Source of the DNA: Paenibacillus taihuensis
GTDB lineage: Bacteria > Bacillota > Bacilli > Paenibacillales > Paenibacillaceae
Direction of reading: 5' to 3'
NCBI RefSeq assembly: GCF_003386535.1
Contig: NZ_QTTN01000001.1
Location: 186,001 to 250,000, forward strand
DNA: 64,000 bases
Made by a program: the position numbers and the translations under genes. Positions 54,966-63,972 of the stretch are shown here, in pieces. Under the pieces are notes generated by a model. The model ran no database searches and was not told the origin of the DNA. It worked only from the letters and a program-made list of their open reading frames with translations. The number at the start of each line of letters is the position of its first letter. Position 1 is the first letter of the stretch.

Positions 54966-56231
54966 TTGAATACTTATAAATTAAGCAACGGACTGCGCGT
55001 TGTTGTGGAATATATCCCGACTTGCCGCTCCGTTTCGTTCGGCATTTGGGTAAAGACCGGTTCCCGCAACGAAACACCGGAGAATAACGGAGTATCCCAT
55101 TTCATCGAGCATATGCTGTTCAAAGGAACAGAGCGTCACAGCGCCAAGGATATTGCGGATCTGTTTGACGGCATCGGCGGTAACGTAAACGCTTTTACTG
55201 CGAAAGAGTACACTTGTTATTTTGCCAAAGTGCTTGACCAGCACTTGCCGATCGCAGTGGATGCGCTTGCCGACATGTTCTTCAATTCACAGATGGATGC
55301 TGGCGAACTCGCAAAAGAAAAAAATGTCATTCTCGAAGAAATTTCGATGTACGAGGATACGCCGGATGATAAGGTGCATGATGAGGCATCGCGTGCTGCT
55401 TATGGCGATCATCCGCTTGCTTACTCGATTCTTGGTCTGGAAGAGCGCCTGAGCGCAATGGATGGCGATTCGCTTCGTGCTTACATGAAGAGCAACTACC
55501 GCATTGATAATACAGTGATCGCAGTTGCGGGCAATGTGGAAGAGTCTTCGCTGATTGAGCTGCTGGAGAAACATTTTGGGGCATTCCGCAACACTGGCAG
55601 CGAAATTGAAGTGACGACACCGACTTTCAGCGGGCAGTACCTATTCCATAAGAAGAAAACGGAACAAAATCATATATGTATCTCCTTCCCAGGCTGTTCG
55701 ATCGCTGATCCGCAGCTGTATGCGATGATTCTGCTCAACAACGCTGTCGGCGGAGGCATGAGCTCGAGATTGTTCCAAGAAATCCGCGAGAAGCGGGGAC
55801 TTGCTTACTCTGTTTATTCGTACCATACTTCCTATGCAGACAGCGGCCTGTTCACGGTTTATGCGGGTACGGCGCCGAAGCAGACGAAAGAAGTGCTTGA
55901 TCTGACGCTTGAACAAATGCATGATCTAGCTGTAAAAGGCTTGACTGATGCTGAGCTTCACCGCGGAAAGGAGCAGCTCAAGGGAAGCCTTATCCTTAGC
56001 TTGGAAAGCACAAGCAGCCGGATGAACCGCCTTGGCAAGAACGAGCTGATGCTTGGCCGTCATTACACGCTGGATGAAATGCTGGAGCGTATCGATTCTG
56101 TGCAGATGGGCGATATTCAAGCCGTTACGAAGAGAATGCTGTCCGTTCCTTTCGCAGTCGCTATGGTTGGCAGCAACGATAAAGCAGCAGCAGCACTCGG
56201 GAGGGACTCACTTGTTTCAAGTATCATTTAA
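54966..56231 (+). CDS. mlpA: M16 family zinc protease MlpA (YmxG)
   Basis: A 421 aa single-chain M16 peptidase of the mitochondrial-processing-peptidase-like group. The inverted zinc motif HFIEH is at residues 45-49, with the distal glutamate in ILEEISMYED (about 120-130). It continues through two M16 repeats. TTG 54966 has AGGAGG 8 bp upstream; TTG 54960 is too close to it. In B. subtilis MlpA affects regulation of extracellular protease genes. It overlaps dut by 20 bp. Confidence 0.93.
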   Translation: MNTYKLSNGLRVVVEYIPTCRSVSFGIWVKTGSRNETPENNGVSHFIEHMLFKGTERHSAKDIADLFDGIGGNVNAFTAKEYTCYFAKVLDQHLPIAVDALADMFFNSQMDAGELAKEKNVILEEISMYEDTPDDKVHDEASRAAYGDHPLAYSILGLEERLSAMDGDSLRAYMKSNYRIDNTVIAVAGNVEESSLIELLEKHFGAFRNTGSEIEVTTPTFSGQYLFHKKKTEQNHICISFPGCSIADPQLYAMILLNNAVGGGMSSRLFQEIREKRGLAYSVYSYHTSYADSGLFTVYAGTAPKQTKEVLDLTLEQMHDLAVKGLTDAELHRGKEQLKGSLILSLESTSSRMNRLGKNELMLGRHYTLDEMLERIDSVQMGDIQAVTKRMLSVPFAVAMVGSNDKAAAALGRDSLVSSII

Positions 56232-56655
56232 GCGGTTGCCTGGCAACGAAGATTTGAAATTGCCACGCAAAATGTCAGAGCTTGCAGCCGGATTCGATCT
56301 GCAAGCAGCTGTAACCGAATCAGTTACATTGCAGCCTGGCGAGCGACAGCTTATTCCGACAGGCTTCTCCATGGCGATGCCGGGCGAATTGGAAGCACAA
56401 ATTCGCCCGCGGAGCGGGCTTGCATTCAAGCATGGCATCACATGCTTAAATTCACCAGGCACCATCGACGCCGATTATCGCGGCGAGGTGAAGGTGCTGC
56501 TCATCAATCACGGGCAAGAGCCATTCGTAATCGAACGCGGCGAGCGCATCGCGCAGATGGTGATCCAGCTCGTCCCGGCGGTTGAAATCATCGAAGTCGA
56601 CGAACTTCCGGATACCGTCCGCGGCGCAGGCGGTTTTGGTCATACAGGCGTTTAA
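56212..56655 (+). CDS. dut: Deoxyuridine triphosphatase (dUTPase)
   Basis: dUTPase, 147 aa, homotrimeric type, hydrolyses dUTP to dUMP and keeps uracil out of DNA. All five motifs are present: AAGFDLQA, RPRSGLAFKHG (65-75), GTIDADYRGEV (83-93), GERIAQMVI and the C-terminal RGAGGFGHTG arm. TTG 56212 is 7 bp after GGGAGG and lies inside the end of mlpA (20 bp overlap), implying coupling. A strong terminator follows. Confidence 0.96.
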   Translation: MFQVSFKRLPGNEDLKLPRKMSELAAGFDLQAAVTESVTLQPGERQLIPTGFSMAMPGELEAQIRPRSGLAFKHGITCLNSPGTIDADYRGEVKVLLINHGQEPFVIERGERIAQMVIQLVPAVEIIEVDELPDTVRGAGGFGHTGV

Positions 56656-56692
56656 GCAGCAATGATGAGATGAATAGGTCTTTATGAAAACG

Positions 56693-56731
56693 AAAGCGGA
56701 ACAGAGGTTACACTCTGTTCCGCTTTTTTTG
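56693..56731 (+). terminator. Terminator after dut
   Basis: Perfect 11 bp stem (GCGGAACAGAG / CTCTGTTCCGC) with a 6-nt loop and seven T residues; A-rich on the 5' side. It is the strongest terminator in the window and isolates dpaA from vegetative read-through. Confidence 0.95.
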
Positions 56732-56760
56732 TTCTACCTATCGTTAAACCAGAGGCGGAG

Positions 56761-56874
56761 CAGGTTGAATGAATCTGGAGGAGCGAAAGCGTTCGCCTTT
56801 GTACTTGGATTCCCACCTTGGTGGATTGTTCATGGAATCCAAGTACAACAGCGACCGAAAGATCATTCAACATG
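56761..56874. repeat. Dispersed palindromic repeat, copy 2
   Basis: About 115 bp imperfect palindrome. The inner arms are a perfect 15 bp repeat (TTGTACTTGGATTCC at 56799-56813, complement at 56834-56848). The outer arms are CAGGTTGAATGAATCT (56761-56776) and AGATCATTCAACATG (56860-56874). It contains small nested hairpins (GCGAA/TTCGC and CACC/GGTG). Arms and the adjacent CAACAGCG-A/G-CCG are shared with copy 1 at 41,977, identifying a dispersed family. No open frame. Confidence 0.82.
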
Positions 56875-56907
56875 CGCAGCGATCACGGTTTAACGCATAA
56901 TTCCTTT

Positions 56908-56936
56908 CACCCTGCTCTGGGCGCATGCATAAGATG
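56908..56936 (+). promoter_or_regulatory. Predicted sigma-K promoter for dpaA-dpaB
   Basis: CACC (56908-56911), 16 bp spacer, CATAAGAT (56928-56935), matching the sigma-K pattern mACm-N16-CATAnnnT. In B. subtilis the spoVF (dpaAB) operon is transcribed in the mother cell by sigma-K. It leaves a leader of about 125 nt; the rest of the gap to dpaA shows only short dyads. Confidence 0.6.
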
Positions 56937-57068
56937 GTCTATAACCAAGAGCGCATGCTGACAATCAAGCCAGTGCGCTTACTAGCGCCATCGGCTGCAG
57001 CTCGCTGTGGGCCGGGACGCTGCTTAAGTCTGCGCCAAACGGTAGCAGTGGAAAGGAAGTGATACCCT

Positions 57069-57968
57069 ATGCTGACAGGAGTTCAGGTCTTACTTCTCGG
57101 AGGTGACGCCCGGGGACTGGAGGTCATCCGGAAGCTGACCGAGCTCGACGCGCTCGTTACCGTAGCCGGCTTTGATCAGCTGCATTCCTCACTCGATGGT
57201 GCGGTCCGGGCTGAGATGAGCGATGATTTGTTTACAAGTGCGGATGCGCTTGTACTGCCTGCGGTTGGTACAGATGATGACGGCAAGATCGTGGCCGTGT
57301 TCAGCGACAAGGAGCTTGTGCTGGCCGACGACCATGTGGCGAAGCTGCCGAAGCATTGTACCGTGTATACAGGAATGGCGAAGCCTTACTTGCGCAATTT
57401 ATGCGCGAAGCATGGCATCCGTCTCGTGGAATTGTTCGACCGGGATGATGTGGCGATTTATAACTCGATTCCGACAGCTGAAGGAGCCGTCATGATGGCG
57501 ATCCAGAACACGGACATCACGATTCATGGGTCTTCATGTATGGTGCTCGGCATCGGCAGAACCGGGTTTACGCTGGCAAGAACACTGCAAGGATTAGGGG
57601 CGAAAGTGAAGGTCGGCGTACGCCGCGAGGAGCATTTTGCAAGGGCATATGAGATGGGCTTCGAGCCCTTTTATCTCAAGGATCTGTTACATCATGTAAG
57701 CAATATTGACTTGCTTTTTAATACAATTCCGACTATGATAGTCACAGCGCAAATTATAGCAAATTTGCCATCGCGAGTGGTCATTATCGACCTCGCTTCC
57801 AAGCCTGGCGGAACGGATTTTCGCTTTGCTGAGAAGCGTGGAATTAAAGCCTTGCTCGCCCCCGGTCTACCTGGCATCGTCGCACCTAAAACCGCTGGAC
57901 GTATCATCGCGGATTGTTTAAGTCGATTGATTATGGAAGATTCTTTGCAACGGGGGAATGGGCAATGA
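57069..57968 (+). CDS. dpaA: Dipicolinate synthase subunit A
   Basis: DpaA (SpoVFA), 299 aa, is the dehydrogenase subunit that, with DpaB, oxidises the DapA product to dipicolinic acid for the spore core. It has a Rossmann segment LGIGRTGFTLAR at about residues 160-171 and an N-terminal LLLGGDARGLEVIRKL. ATG 57069 follows AAAGGAAGTGATACC. It overlaps dpaB by 4 bp (ATGA). Confidence 0.97.
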   Translation: MLTGVQVLLLGGDARGLEVIRKLTELDALVTVAGFDQLHSSLDGAVRAEMSDDLFTSADALVLPAVGTDDDGKIVAVFSDKELVLADDHVAKLPKHCTVYTGMAKPYLRNLCAKHGIRLVELFDRDDVAIYNSIPTAEGAVMMAIQNTDITIHGSSCMVLGIGRTGFTLARTLQGLGAKVKVGVRREEHFARAYEMGFEPFYLKDLLHHVSNIDLLFNTIPTMIVTAQIIANLPSRVVIIDLASKPGGTDFRFAEKRGIKALLAPGLPGIVAPKTAGRIIADCLSRLIMEDSLQRGNGQ

Positions 57969-58552
57969 AATGGCAAGGCAAAACCGTGGGCTACGCGCTC
58001 TCCGGTTCACATTGTACGTTTGCAGAAGTAATGCCAGTTATCCAGCGTTTTGTCGATGAAGGCGCGAATGTCGTACCAATCGTGTCGCAGACGCTCATCA
58101 CGACAGATACGCGTTTCGGAACAGCAGCGGAATGGCAGCGTCAATTGAGGTCGATTACAGGCAACGAAATTATATCCACGATCGTCGATGCGGAGCCCCT
58201 GGGGCCATCTAAGCTGCTCGACGTCCTTGTTATAGCGCCTTGCACAGGCAATACAACAAGCAAACTTGCTAACGCGATGACAGACGGTCCGGTTCTGATG
58301 GCAGCGAAATCGCAGATGCGTAATCAGCGTCCGCTCGTGCTGGCAATCTCGACGAATGACGGTCTGGGCTTGAATGCCGCGAATATTGCGAAATTACTAG
58401 TAACGAAGAATGTATATTTTGTACCATTTGGCCAAGACAATCCGATTCAGAAGCCGAACTCGCTTGTCGCGAAGATGGAGCTCGTTCCTGAAGCTTGTGA
58501 AGCGGCGCTGCAAGGCAAGCAGCTGCAGCCACTCCTTATAGAGCGTACTTAA
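57965..58552 (+). CDS. dpaB: Dipicolinate synthase subunit B
   Basis: DpaB (SpoVFB), 195 aa, is a flavoprotein-fold subunit related to phosphopantothenoylcysteine decarboxylases. Seen: GYALSGSHCTF and APCTGNTTSKLANAMTD. ATG 57965 overlaps the dpaA stop; the upstream extension is dpaA coding. No terminator is visible before asd, so mother-cell transcription may continue into the lysine genes, raising dihydrodipicolinate supply. Confidence 0.96.
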   Translation: MKWQGKTVGYALSGSHCTFAEVMPVIQRFVDEGANVVPIVSQTLITTDTRFGTAAEWQRQLRSITGNEIISTIVDAEPLGPSKLLDVLVIAPCTGNTTSKLANAMTDGPVLMAAKSQMRNQRPLVLAISTNDGLGLNAANIAKLLVTKNVYFVPFGQDNPIQKPNSLVAKMELVPEACEAALQGKQLQPLLIERT

Positions 58553-58657
58553 CGTCTAAAGAACAAAGTGCGCGCTTATGCTAGATGAAATTGTTTGAAT
58601 TCATATGCAATTGGAGCAATCCTTGACATAAGATTTCTAAGGAGGAAACAGCAGCCA

Positions 58658-59695
58658 GTGTCGCAGAAATTGTTTAACGTCGCCGTAGTTGGGGCGACAG
58701 GCGCAGTAGGAGAACAAGTTATTGGCCTGCTCGAGAAACGGAACTTTCCGATCAATGAGCTAAAGTTGCTTTCTTCCTCACGTTCGGCCGGTACAAAAAT
58801 CATGTTTAAAGGTAAAGAGCATACAGTCGAAGAAGCTACGCCAGACAGTTTCAAAGGGATCGAAATCGCCTTATTCAGTGCGGGCGGCGAGGTGTCGAAG
58901 GCACTTGCCCCCCACGCTGTCCGGCATGGGGCGGTATGCATCGATAACACGAATGCGTTCCGCATGGATCCCGAAACTCCGCTTGTCGTACCAGAAGTCA
59001 ATATCGATAAAGTCTCTGAGCATAACGGGATCATCGCGAACCCGAACTGCTCGACGATCCAGATGGTAGCAGCGCTTAAGCCGCTTCAGGATCGGTATGG
59101 CATCTCCCGTATCATCGTTTCTACGTATCAAGCGGTTTCCGGAGCCGGTACTCGTGCAATCGACGAGATGCTGCGCCAAACTCGCGAAGCGCTTGATGGC
59201 GATGTCGTGAAACCTGACATTTTGCCCGTTGGCTCCTTGCCTGTGAAGCATCAAATTGCATTCAATGCGATCCCGCAAATTGATAAGTTCCAGGATAATG
59301 GCTACACGCTCGAAGAAATGAAGATGGTTCGCGAGACGAAGAAGATTTTGGGTGATGATTCCATTGAAGTGACAGCGACTTGCGTGCGAATCCCGGTCGT
59401 TTACGGTCACTCGGAATCGGTATACGTAGAGCTTAAGAATGATTATGAATTAGAAGATGTGAAGAAGCTCATTGCAGAAGCGCCAGGCGTTGTGCTCGTC
59501 GACGACCCGATTAATCAGCAGTACCCGCTTGCTATTGATGCAGCAGGTAAACCTGATGTGTTCGTCGGACGCGTGCGCCGCGATTTGGGCCATGCAAGGG
59601 GTCTCAACCTTTGGATCGTTTCCGATAATCTGCTTAAAGGTGCAGCATGGAATGCAGTACAGATCGCAGAATATATCGCAATTGAGATGGAATAA
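58658..59695 (+). CDS. asd: Aspartate-semialdehyde dehydrogenase
   Basis: Asd, 345 aa, reduces aspartyl phosphate to aspartate semialdehyde. NADP-binding VVGATGAVGEQV is at residues 10-21 and catalytic C131 in NPNCSTIQ; the C-terminal RVRRDLGH motif is present. GTG 58658 is used because it gives the family N terminus; AAGGAGG is 12 bp upstream. First of asd-dapG-dapA, as in B. subtilis. Confidence 0.96.
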   Translation: MSQKLFNVAVVGATGAVGEQVIGLLEKRNFPINELKLLSSSRSAGTKIMFKGKEHTVEEATPDSFKGIEIALFSAGGEVSKALAPHAVRHGAVCIDNTNAFRMDPETPLVVPEVNIDKVSEHNGIIANPNCSTIQMVAALKPLQDRYGISRIIVSTYQAVSGAGTRAIDEMLRQTREALDGDVVKPDILPVGSLPVKHQIAFNAIPQIDKFQDNGYTLEEMKMVRETKKILGDDSIEVTATCVRIPVVYGHSESVYVELKNDYELEDVKKLIAEAPGVVLVDDPINQQYPLAIDAAGKPDVFVGRVRRDLGHARGLNLWIVSDNLLKGAAWNAVQIAEYIAIEME

Positions 59696-59771
59696 AGGTT
59701 CATAGCTAGAGCAGGTTGTCATCCGACGGCGATTCATTCGGTAAAATCCGATCGAATACGGAGGTTTGACA

Positions 59772-60983
59772 ATGCGAATCCTTGTGCAAAAGTTCGGAGG
59801 CACTTCACTGTCTTCGAATGAGGCAAGAGAGCTCGTCATCGGACATATTCAGCGGGAGCGGCAACGACAGGTTGGACTAGTCGTTGTCGTCTCTGCAATG
59901 GGGAGAAAAGGCGATCCGTATGCAACGGACACGCTGCTCTCTCTCATTAGCGCACATGGCGATTCACTGCCGCCCAAAGAGCAAGACATGCTGCAAGCAT
60001 GCGGCGAGATCATCTCTGCCGCTGTGATGTGCAGCTTGCTCCGCGCGGCGAACATTCCCGCGGTTGCGCTTACAGGAGGCGGCGCCGGCATTATTACGGA
60101 CAGCCAATTCGGCCGCGCCCGCATCTTGGAGATCCGTACGGACGCCATCCATAAGGCGCTGAAGGACGGCAATGTCGTTATCGTTACCGGGTTCCAAGGG
60201 GTAACAGAAGCAGGGGAAATGACGACGCTCGGCAGAGGCGGCAGCGACACGTCGGCGACGGCGCTGGGAGCTGCGCTGCATGCGGAGCGGGTTGATATTT
60301 ATACAGACGTAAACGGCATTCTAACAGCCGATCCACGGATCGTGAAGGATGCTCGTCCATTATCCGTCATTAGTTACGCTGAGATTGGCAATATGGCTAG
60401 ACAAGGGGCGAAGGTCATTCATCCGCGAGCAGTCGAAATCGCGCAGCAGGCGCGCATTCCGCTTCGCGTTCGTTCGACGTTCTCTCAGGAAGAAGGAACG
60501 CTTGTCACCGATACGTTCGATCCGGCGAGAACTGCAGTGCGTGATCGTCACGTTACTGGCGTCGCGCATGTGAGCGGAGTAACCCAAATTACGGTGCAAG
60601 CCCAGGATGGCCCATCCGACGTGCAGCTGCAAGTGTTTCAAGCGATGGCACGTCATCAAATTAGCGTTGACTTTATTAATGTAAATCCAGGCGGTGCCGT
60701 CTACACGGTATTCGATCACGACGCAGACAAAGCGGTATCGGTGCTGCGTGAGATCGGTTATTCGCCTAAAGCGGTGAACGGGTGCGCCAAGATTTCAGTC
60801 ATTGGCGGGGGAATGAACGGTGTTCCCGGCATTATGGCACGGATCGTTGAAGCGTTGACAGAGCAAGGCATTCCAATCTTGCAATCGGCAGACTCCAACA
60901 CCACGATTTGGGTGCTAGTCAGCGAAAGTTACATGGCAAGCGCGCTTCAAGCGCTGCATGCCAAGTTTTCATTGCACGAGTAA
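59772..60983 (+). CDS. dapG: Aspartate kinase I
   Basis: A 403 aa aspartokinase, first step of the aspartate family pathway. It has the N-terminal kinase domain (VQKFGGTSL, GRGGSDTSATAL, TDVNGILTADPRI) and two C-terminal ACT domains (about 265-400; ITVQAQDGPSDVQ...). ATG 59772 is 7 bp after CGGAGG. Operon position identifies it with B. subtilis DapG, the diaminopimelate-inhibited isozyme used during sporulation. Confidence 0.94.
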   Translation: MRILVQKFGGTSLSSNEARELVIGHIQRERQRQVGLVVVVSAMGRKGDPYATDTLLSLISAHGDSLPPKEQDMLQACGEIISAAVMCSLLRAANIPAVALTGGGAGIITDSQFGRARILEIRTDAIHKALKDGNVVIVTGFQGVTEAGEMTTLGRGGSDTSATALGAALHAERVDIYTDVNGILTADPRIVKDARPLSVISYAEIGNMARQGAKVIHPRAVEIAQQARIPLRVRSTFSQEEGTLVTDTFDPARTAVRDRHVTGVAHVSGVTQITVQAQDGPSDVQLQVFQAMARHQISVDFINVNPGGAVYTVFDHDADKAVSVLREIGYSPKAVNGCAKISVIGGGMNGVPGIMARIVEALTEQGIPILQSADSNTTIWVLVSESYMASALQALHAKFSLHE

Positions 60984-61063
60984 TAGTACAGCAAGCTTAC
61001 GATGCCAAAGATGATGCTTACGATTGCTTTACTTGCTTTCGTAATTTTATAGGAGGAGTCATA

Positions 61064-61927
61064 ATGGATTTCGGAAGAATAGTTACTGCAATGGTTACCC
61101 CGTTCCACGCTGACGGGTCGATTGACTGGGAAACAACCGGTCGGTTAATGGACTATCTGATTGAGGAACAACAAACGGACAGTATCGTCGTATCCGGTAC
61201 GACTGGAGAGTCTCCAACGCTTACCGACGATGAGAAGATCGCTTTGTTTAAGTTCGCTGTAAAACACGCGGCTGGCCGCAGCAAGATCATTGCTGGCTCC
61301 GGCAGCAACGAGACGGCGCATTCGATCCATTTGACGAAAGTTGCCGAACAATGCGGCGTCGATGGCGCACTTATTGTCGTTCCTTACTATAATAAACCGA
61401 CGCAAGAAGGCATTTATCAGCATTTTAAAGTCATTGCGGAAGCGACCAACCTGCCGATTATGGCGTATAATGTTCCGGGACGTACAATCGTCAGCATGTC
61501 TGCCGAGACGACGCTTCGGATCGCACAGATTCCGAACATCGTAGCGACCAAAGAATGCGCATCGCTTGAGCAAGTGACGATGATCGCGACAGATGCACCT
61601 GCTGATTTCCGCGTATACAGCGGGGACGACAGCAGCGCATTGCCAGCTGTTGCAGTTGGCGCACACGGTATTGTCAGCGTAGCGAGCCATATTATTGGTA
61701 AAGAAATTCGCGAAATGATCACTTGCTACTTGGATGGCCAAGTACAGCAAGCGCAGAAGCTTCATGCGAAGTCCCTGCCGATCTTCCGCGGTTTGTTCGA
61801 TCTGCCGAATCCAGTGCTCGTGAAAGCGGCATTGAAGGAGAAGGGGCTGCCAGTCGGCGGCGTTCGCCTCCCGCTTGTTGACGCGACGGAATCGGAAGTT
61901 GCGGCGCTGCGCAAAATATTGAACTAA
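61064..61927 (+). CDS. dapA: 4-hydroxy-tetrahydrodipicolinate synthase
   Basis: DapA, 287 aa, condenses pyruvate with aspartate semialdehyde. Schiff-base K163 (ATKECAS), Y135 and R140 (AYNVPGR) and the GTTGESPTL loop are present. ATG 61064 follows AGGAGGAGTCATA. Its product feeds both lysine/peptidoglycan and, through DpaAB upstream, spore dipicolinate. A terminator follows. Confidence 0.97.
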   Translation: MDFGRIVTAMVTPFHADGSIDWETTGRLMDYLIEEQQTDSIVVSGTTGESPTLTDDEKIALFKFAVKHAAGRSKIIAGSGSNETAHSIHLTKVAEQCGVDGALIVVPYYNKPTQEGIYQHFKVIAEATNLPIMAYNVPGRTIVSMSAETTLRIAQIPNIVATKECASLEQVTMIATDAPADFRVYSGDDSSALPAVAVGAHGIVSVASHIIGKEIREMITCYLDGQVQQAQKLHAKSLPIFRGLFDLPNPVLVKAALKEKGLPVGGVRLPLVDATESEVAALRKILN

Positions 61928-61960
61928 TTTGTGTTTTCATTCATAGTTGCTGCATTCGCG

Positions 61961-61990
61961 AAAAACCGGTGCATTTGCATCGGTTTTTTG
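61961..61990 (+). terminator. Terminator after dapA
   Basis: AAAACCGGTGCA pairs with TGCATCGGTTTT (12 positions, one G-U) around a 2-nt loop, followed by more T residues. It lies 33 bp after the dapA stop; effective loop size is likely 4 nt or more. Confidence 0.85.
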
Positions 61991-62016
61991 TTTGGACTTT
62001 AGTTGTGACCGGTTAC

Positions 62017-62046
62017 TTGTTTTTCGTATTTTCAATCATGTATAAT
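62017..62046 (+). promoter_or_regulatory. Sigma-A promoter for the RNase J gene
   Basis: TTGTTT (62017-62022), 18 bp spacer, TATAAT (62041-62046). It lies just after the dapA terminator and leaves a 5' leader of about 240 nt. Confidence 0.65.
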
Positions 62047-62292
62047 GGAGGCAAGTGACGGTGTGCGGCAAAATTTTGAAAATGGGTAACGCCAAGGGCG
62101 GCGTTCAACAGCACTAGTTATTAATTGCATGTGTTCTTGCTCCTGCGGGGGGAGTCTCAAGATACGATGCGATTTCATGCGCGACAATGATTATTAATTA
62201 TATGATGCGGACAAGCTTGCCTCGGGTTGCAGCGATCGGCTGGAACTTGGGTTTGATTTGTCTCGTAAATCGATTAGGAGGTACGGATACAC
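62047..62292 (+). promoter_or_regulatory. Long structured 5' leader of the RNase J gene
   Basis: About 240 nt without a coding frame. It contains an AACGCC/GGCGTT hairpin with a 6-nt loop (62088-62105) and a CTCC/GGAG hairpin flanked by CTTG/CAAG (about 62133-62163). No named riboswitch is recognised. Long leaders suit autoregulation by RNases; that is inference. Confidence 0.45.
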
Positions 62293-63972
62293 TTGTCTAA
62301 GAAAAACATCCAGGATAAGCTGCTTGTCTTTGCACTAGGCGGCGTTGGCGAAATCGGTAAAAACATGTACGTAATCCAGTATGGAAACGATATCGTCGTA
62401 GTTGATGCAGGTTTGAAGTTTCCGGAAGAAGATATGCTCGGAATTGATATCGTCATCCCTGACATAACGTATTTGACAGAGAATCGCGATAAAGTAAGAG
62501 GTATTCTGATTACGCACGGACACGAAGACCACATCGGCGGCTTGCCATACGTGCTGAAGCATTTGAATGTGCCAATTTACGGCACGAAATTAACACTTGG
62601 TCTGATTGAAGGCAAATTGAAGGAAGCGGGCTTGCTCGGCGAGACGAAGCGCATCCTGATCAATGCGGATACAGAGATCCAATTGGGCTCCATTCGCGCG
62701 TCCTTCTTCAAGACAAACCACAGTATTCCAGATTCGGTTGGCGTATGCTTGGATACACCGGAAGGCTTGGTCGTACATACGGGCGACTTTAAGTTTGACC
62801 ACACGCCGGTTAACAACCAATATGCAGACTTGCAGCGCATGGCTGGCATCGGTGCTCGCGGCGTACTTGCGCTTCTGTCGGATTCCACGAATGCAGAGCG
62901 CGCGGGCTTCACGCCTTCGGAGAGCATGATTGGCCATGAGCTTGAAGATATTTTCCGTAAAGCAACACAACGTGTTATCGTGGCGACTTTCGCGTCGAAC
63001 GTTCACCGGATTCAGCAAGTCGTAAACGCAGCAATTGCTACGAAGCGGAAGATCGCAGTCGTTGGCCGCAGTATGGTCAATGTTGTATCGGTTGCTTCCG
63101 AGCTTGGCTACCTGAACATTCCAGAAGGCATGATCATCGAGCCGGAAGAAGTAAACAAAATGGCAGCAGACCGCGTTGCTGTCCTCTCGACAGGCAGCCA
63201 AGGCGAGCCAATGTCCGCATTGACAAGAATGGCGCGTTCGACGCACCGAAAAGTGGACATCCTGCCAGGCGACACGGTTATTATCGCGGCTACGCCGATC
63301 CCAGGCAACGAGCGTTATGTCGGCCGTACGGTGGACGAGCTGTTCCGTCTCGGCGCAAACGTTATCTATGGACCAGGCTCCGTATCCGGCGTTCACGTAT
63401 CCGGTCACGGCAGCCAAGAAGAGTTGAAGCTGATGCTTAACCTCATCAGACCGAAGTACTTCATTCCAATTCACGGCGAGTACCGTATGCTGCGTCAGCA
63501 TGCACTGCTTGGTGAAGCAGTTGGTATCGAGCGCGAAAACATCTTCGTTCTTGATAACGGCGACACAGTTGAATTCCAAGGCGGACAAGCACGCAAAGGC
63601 AGCAAGGTGCCAGCAGGCAACGTCTTGATCGACGGTCTTGGCGTTGGCGATGTTGGTAATATCGTTCTTCGCGATCGTAAGCTGCTTTCGCAAGACGGCA
63701 TTCTTGTAGTCGTTGTCACGCTGAGCAAGCAAGACGGCGCAATTCTGTCCGGTCCAGACATCATCTCCCGCGGCTTCGTCTATGTACGTGAGTCCGAAGG
63801 ATTGCTGGAAGAAGCGAACCGCATCGTAACCTCGACATTGCATAAGCTGATGAATGACAAAGTCAATGAGTGGGCTTCGCTGAAGACGAACGTGAAGGAT
63901 GCGCTTGGCCGCTTCCTGTATGAGCAAACACGCCGTCGCCCAATGATTTTGCCAATCATTATGGAAGTATAA
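62293..63972 (+). CDS. rnj: Ribonuclease J
   Basis: RNase J, 559 aa, is a beta-CASP metallo-beta-lactamase nuclease with 5'-3' exonuclease and endonuclease activity in RNA decay. HGHEDHIGG gives H75, H77, D79 and H80. HTGDFKFDH, the beta-CASP region (about 205-365), GHGSQEELKLM and the C-terminal oligomerisation domain follow. TTG 62293 is about 9 bp after AGGAGGTA. Position after dapA equals B. subtilis rnjB, but the intact metal site is J1-like. Confidence 0.95.
   Translation: MSKKNIQDKLLVFALGGVGEIGKNMYVIQYGNDIVVVDAGLKFPEEDMLGIDIVIPDITYLTENRDKVRGILITHGHEDHIGGLPYVLKHLNVPIYGTKLTLGLIEGKLKEAGLLGETKRILINADTEIQLGSIRASFFKTNHSIPDSVGVCLDTPEGLVVHTGDFKFDHTPVNNQYADLQRMAGIGARGVLALLSDSTNAERAGFTPSESMIGHELEDIFRKATQRVIVATFASNVHRIQQVVNAAIATKRKIAVVGRSMVNVVSVASELGYLNIPEGMIIEPEEVNKMAADRVAVLSTGSQGEPMSALTRMARSTHRKVDILPGDTVIIAATPIPGNERYVGRTVDELFRLGANVIYGPGSVSGVHVSGHGSQEELKLMLNLIRPKYFIPIHGEYRMLRQHALLGEAVGIERENIFVLDNGDTVEFQGGQARKGSKVPAGNVLIDGLGVGDVGNIVLRDRKLLSQDGILVVVVTLSKQDGAILSGPDIISRGFVYVRESEGLLEEANRIVTSTLHKLMNDKVNEWASLKTNVKDALGRFLYEQTRRRPMILPIIMEV

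Noticed and set aside
58623-58628. TTGACA upstream of asd as a -35 element
   Set aside because: The -10 position would fall at the asd ribosome binding site with no TATAAT-like sequence.
61991-62292. Known riboswitch before RNase J
   Set aside because: Hairpins are present but I recognise no conserved core of lysine, T-box, SAM or other common riboswitches.
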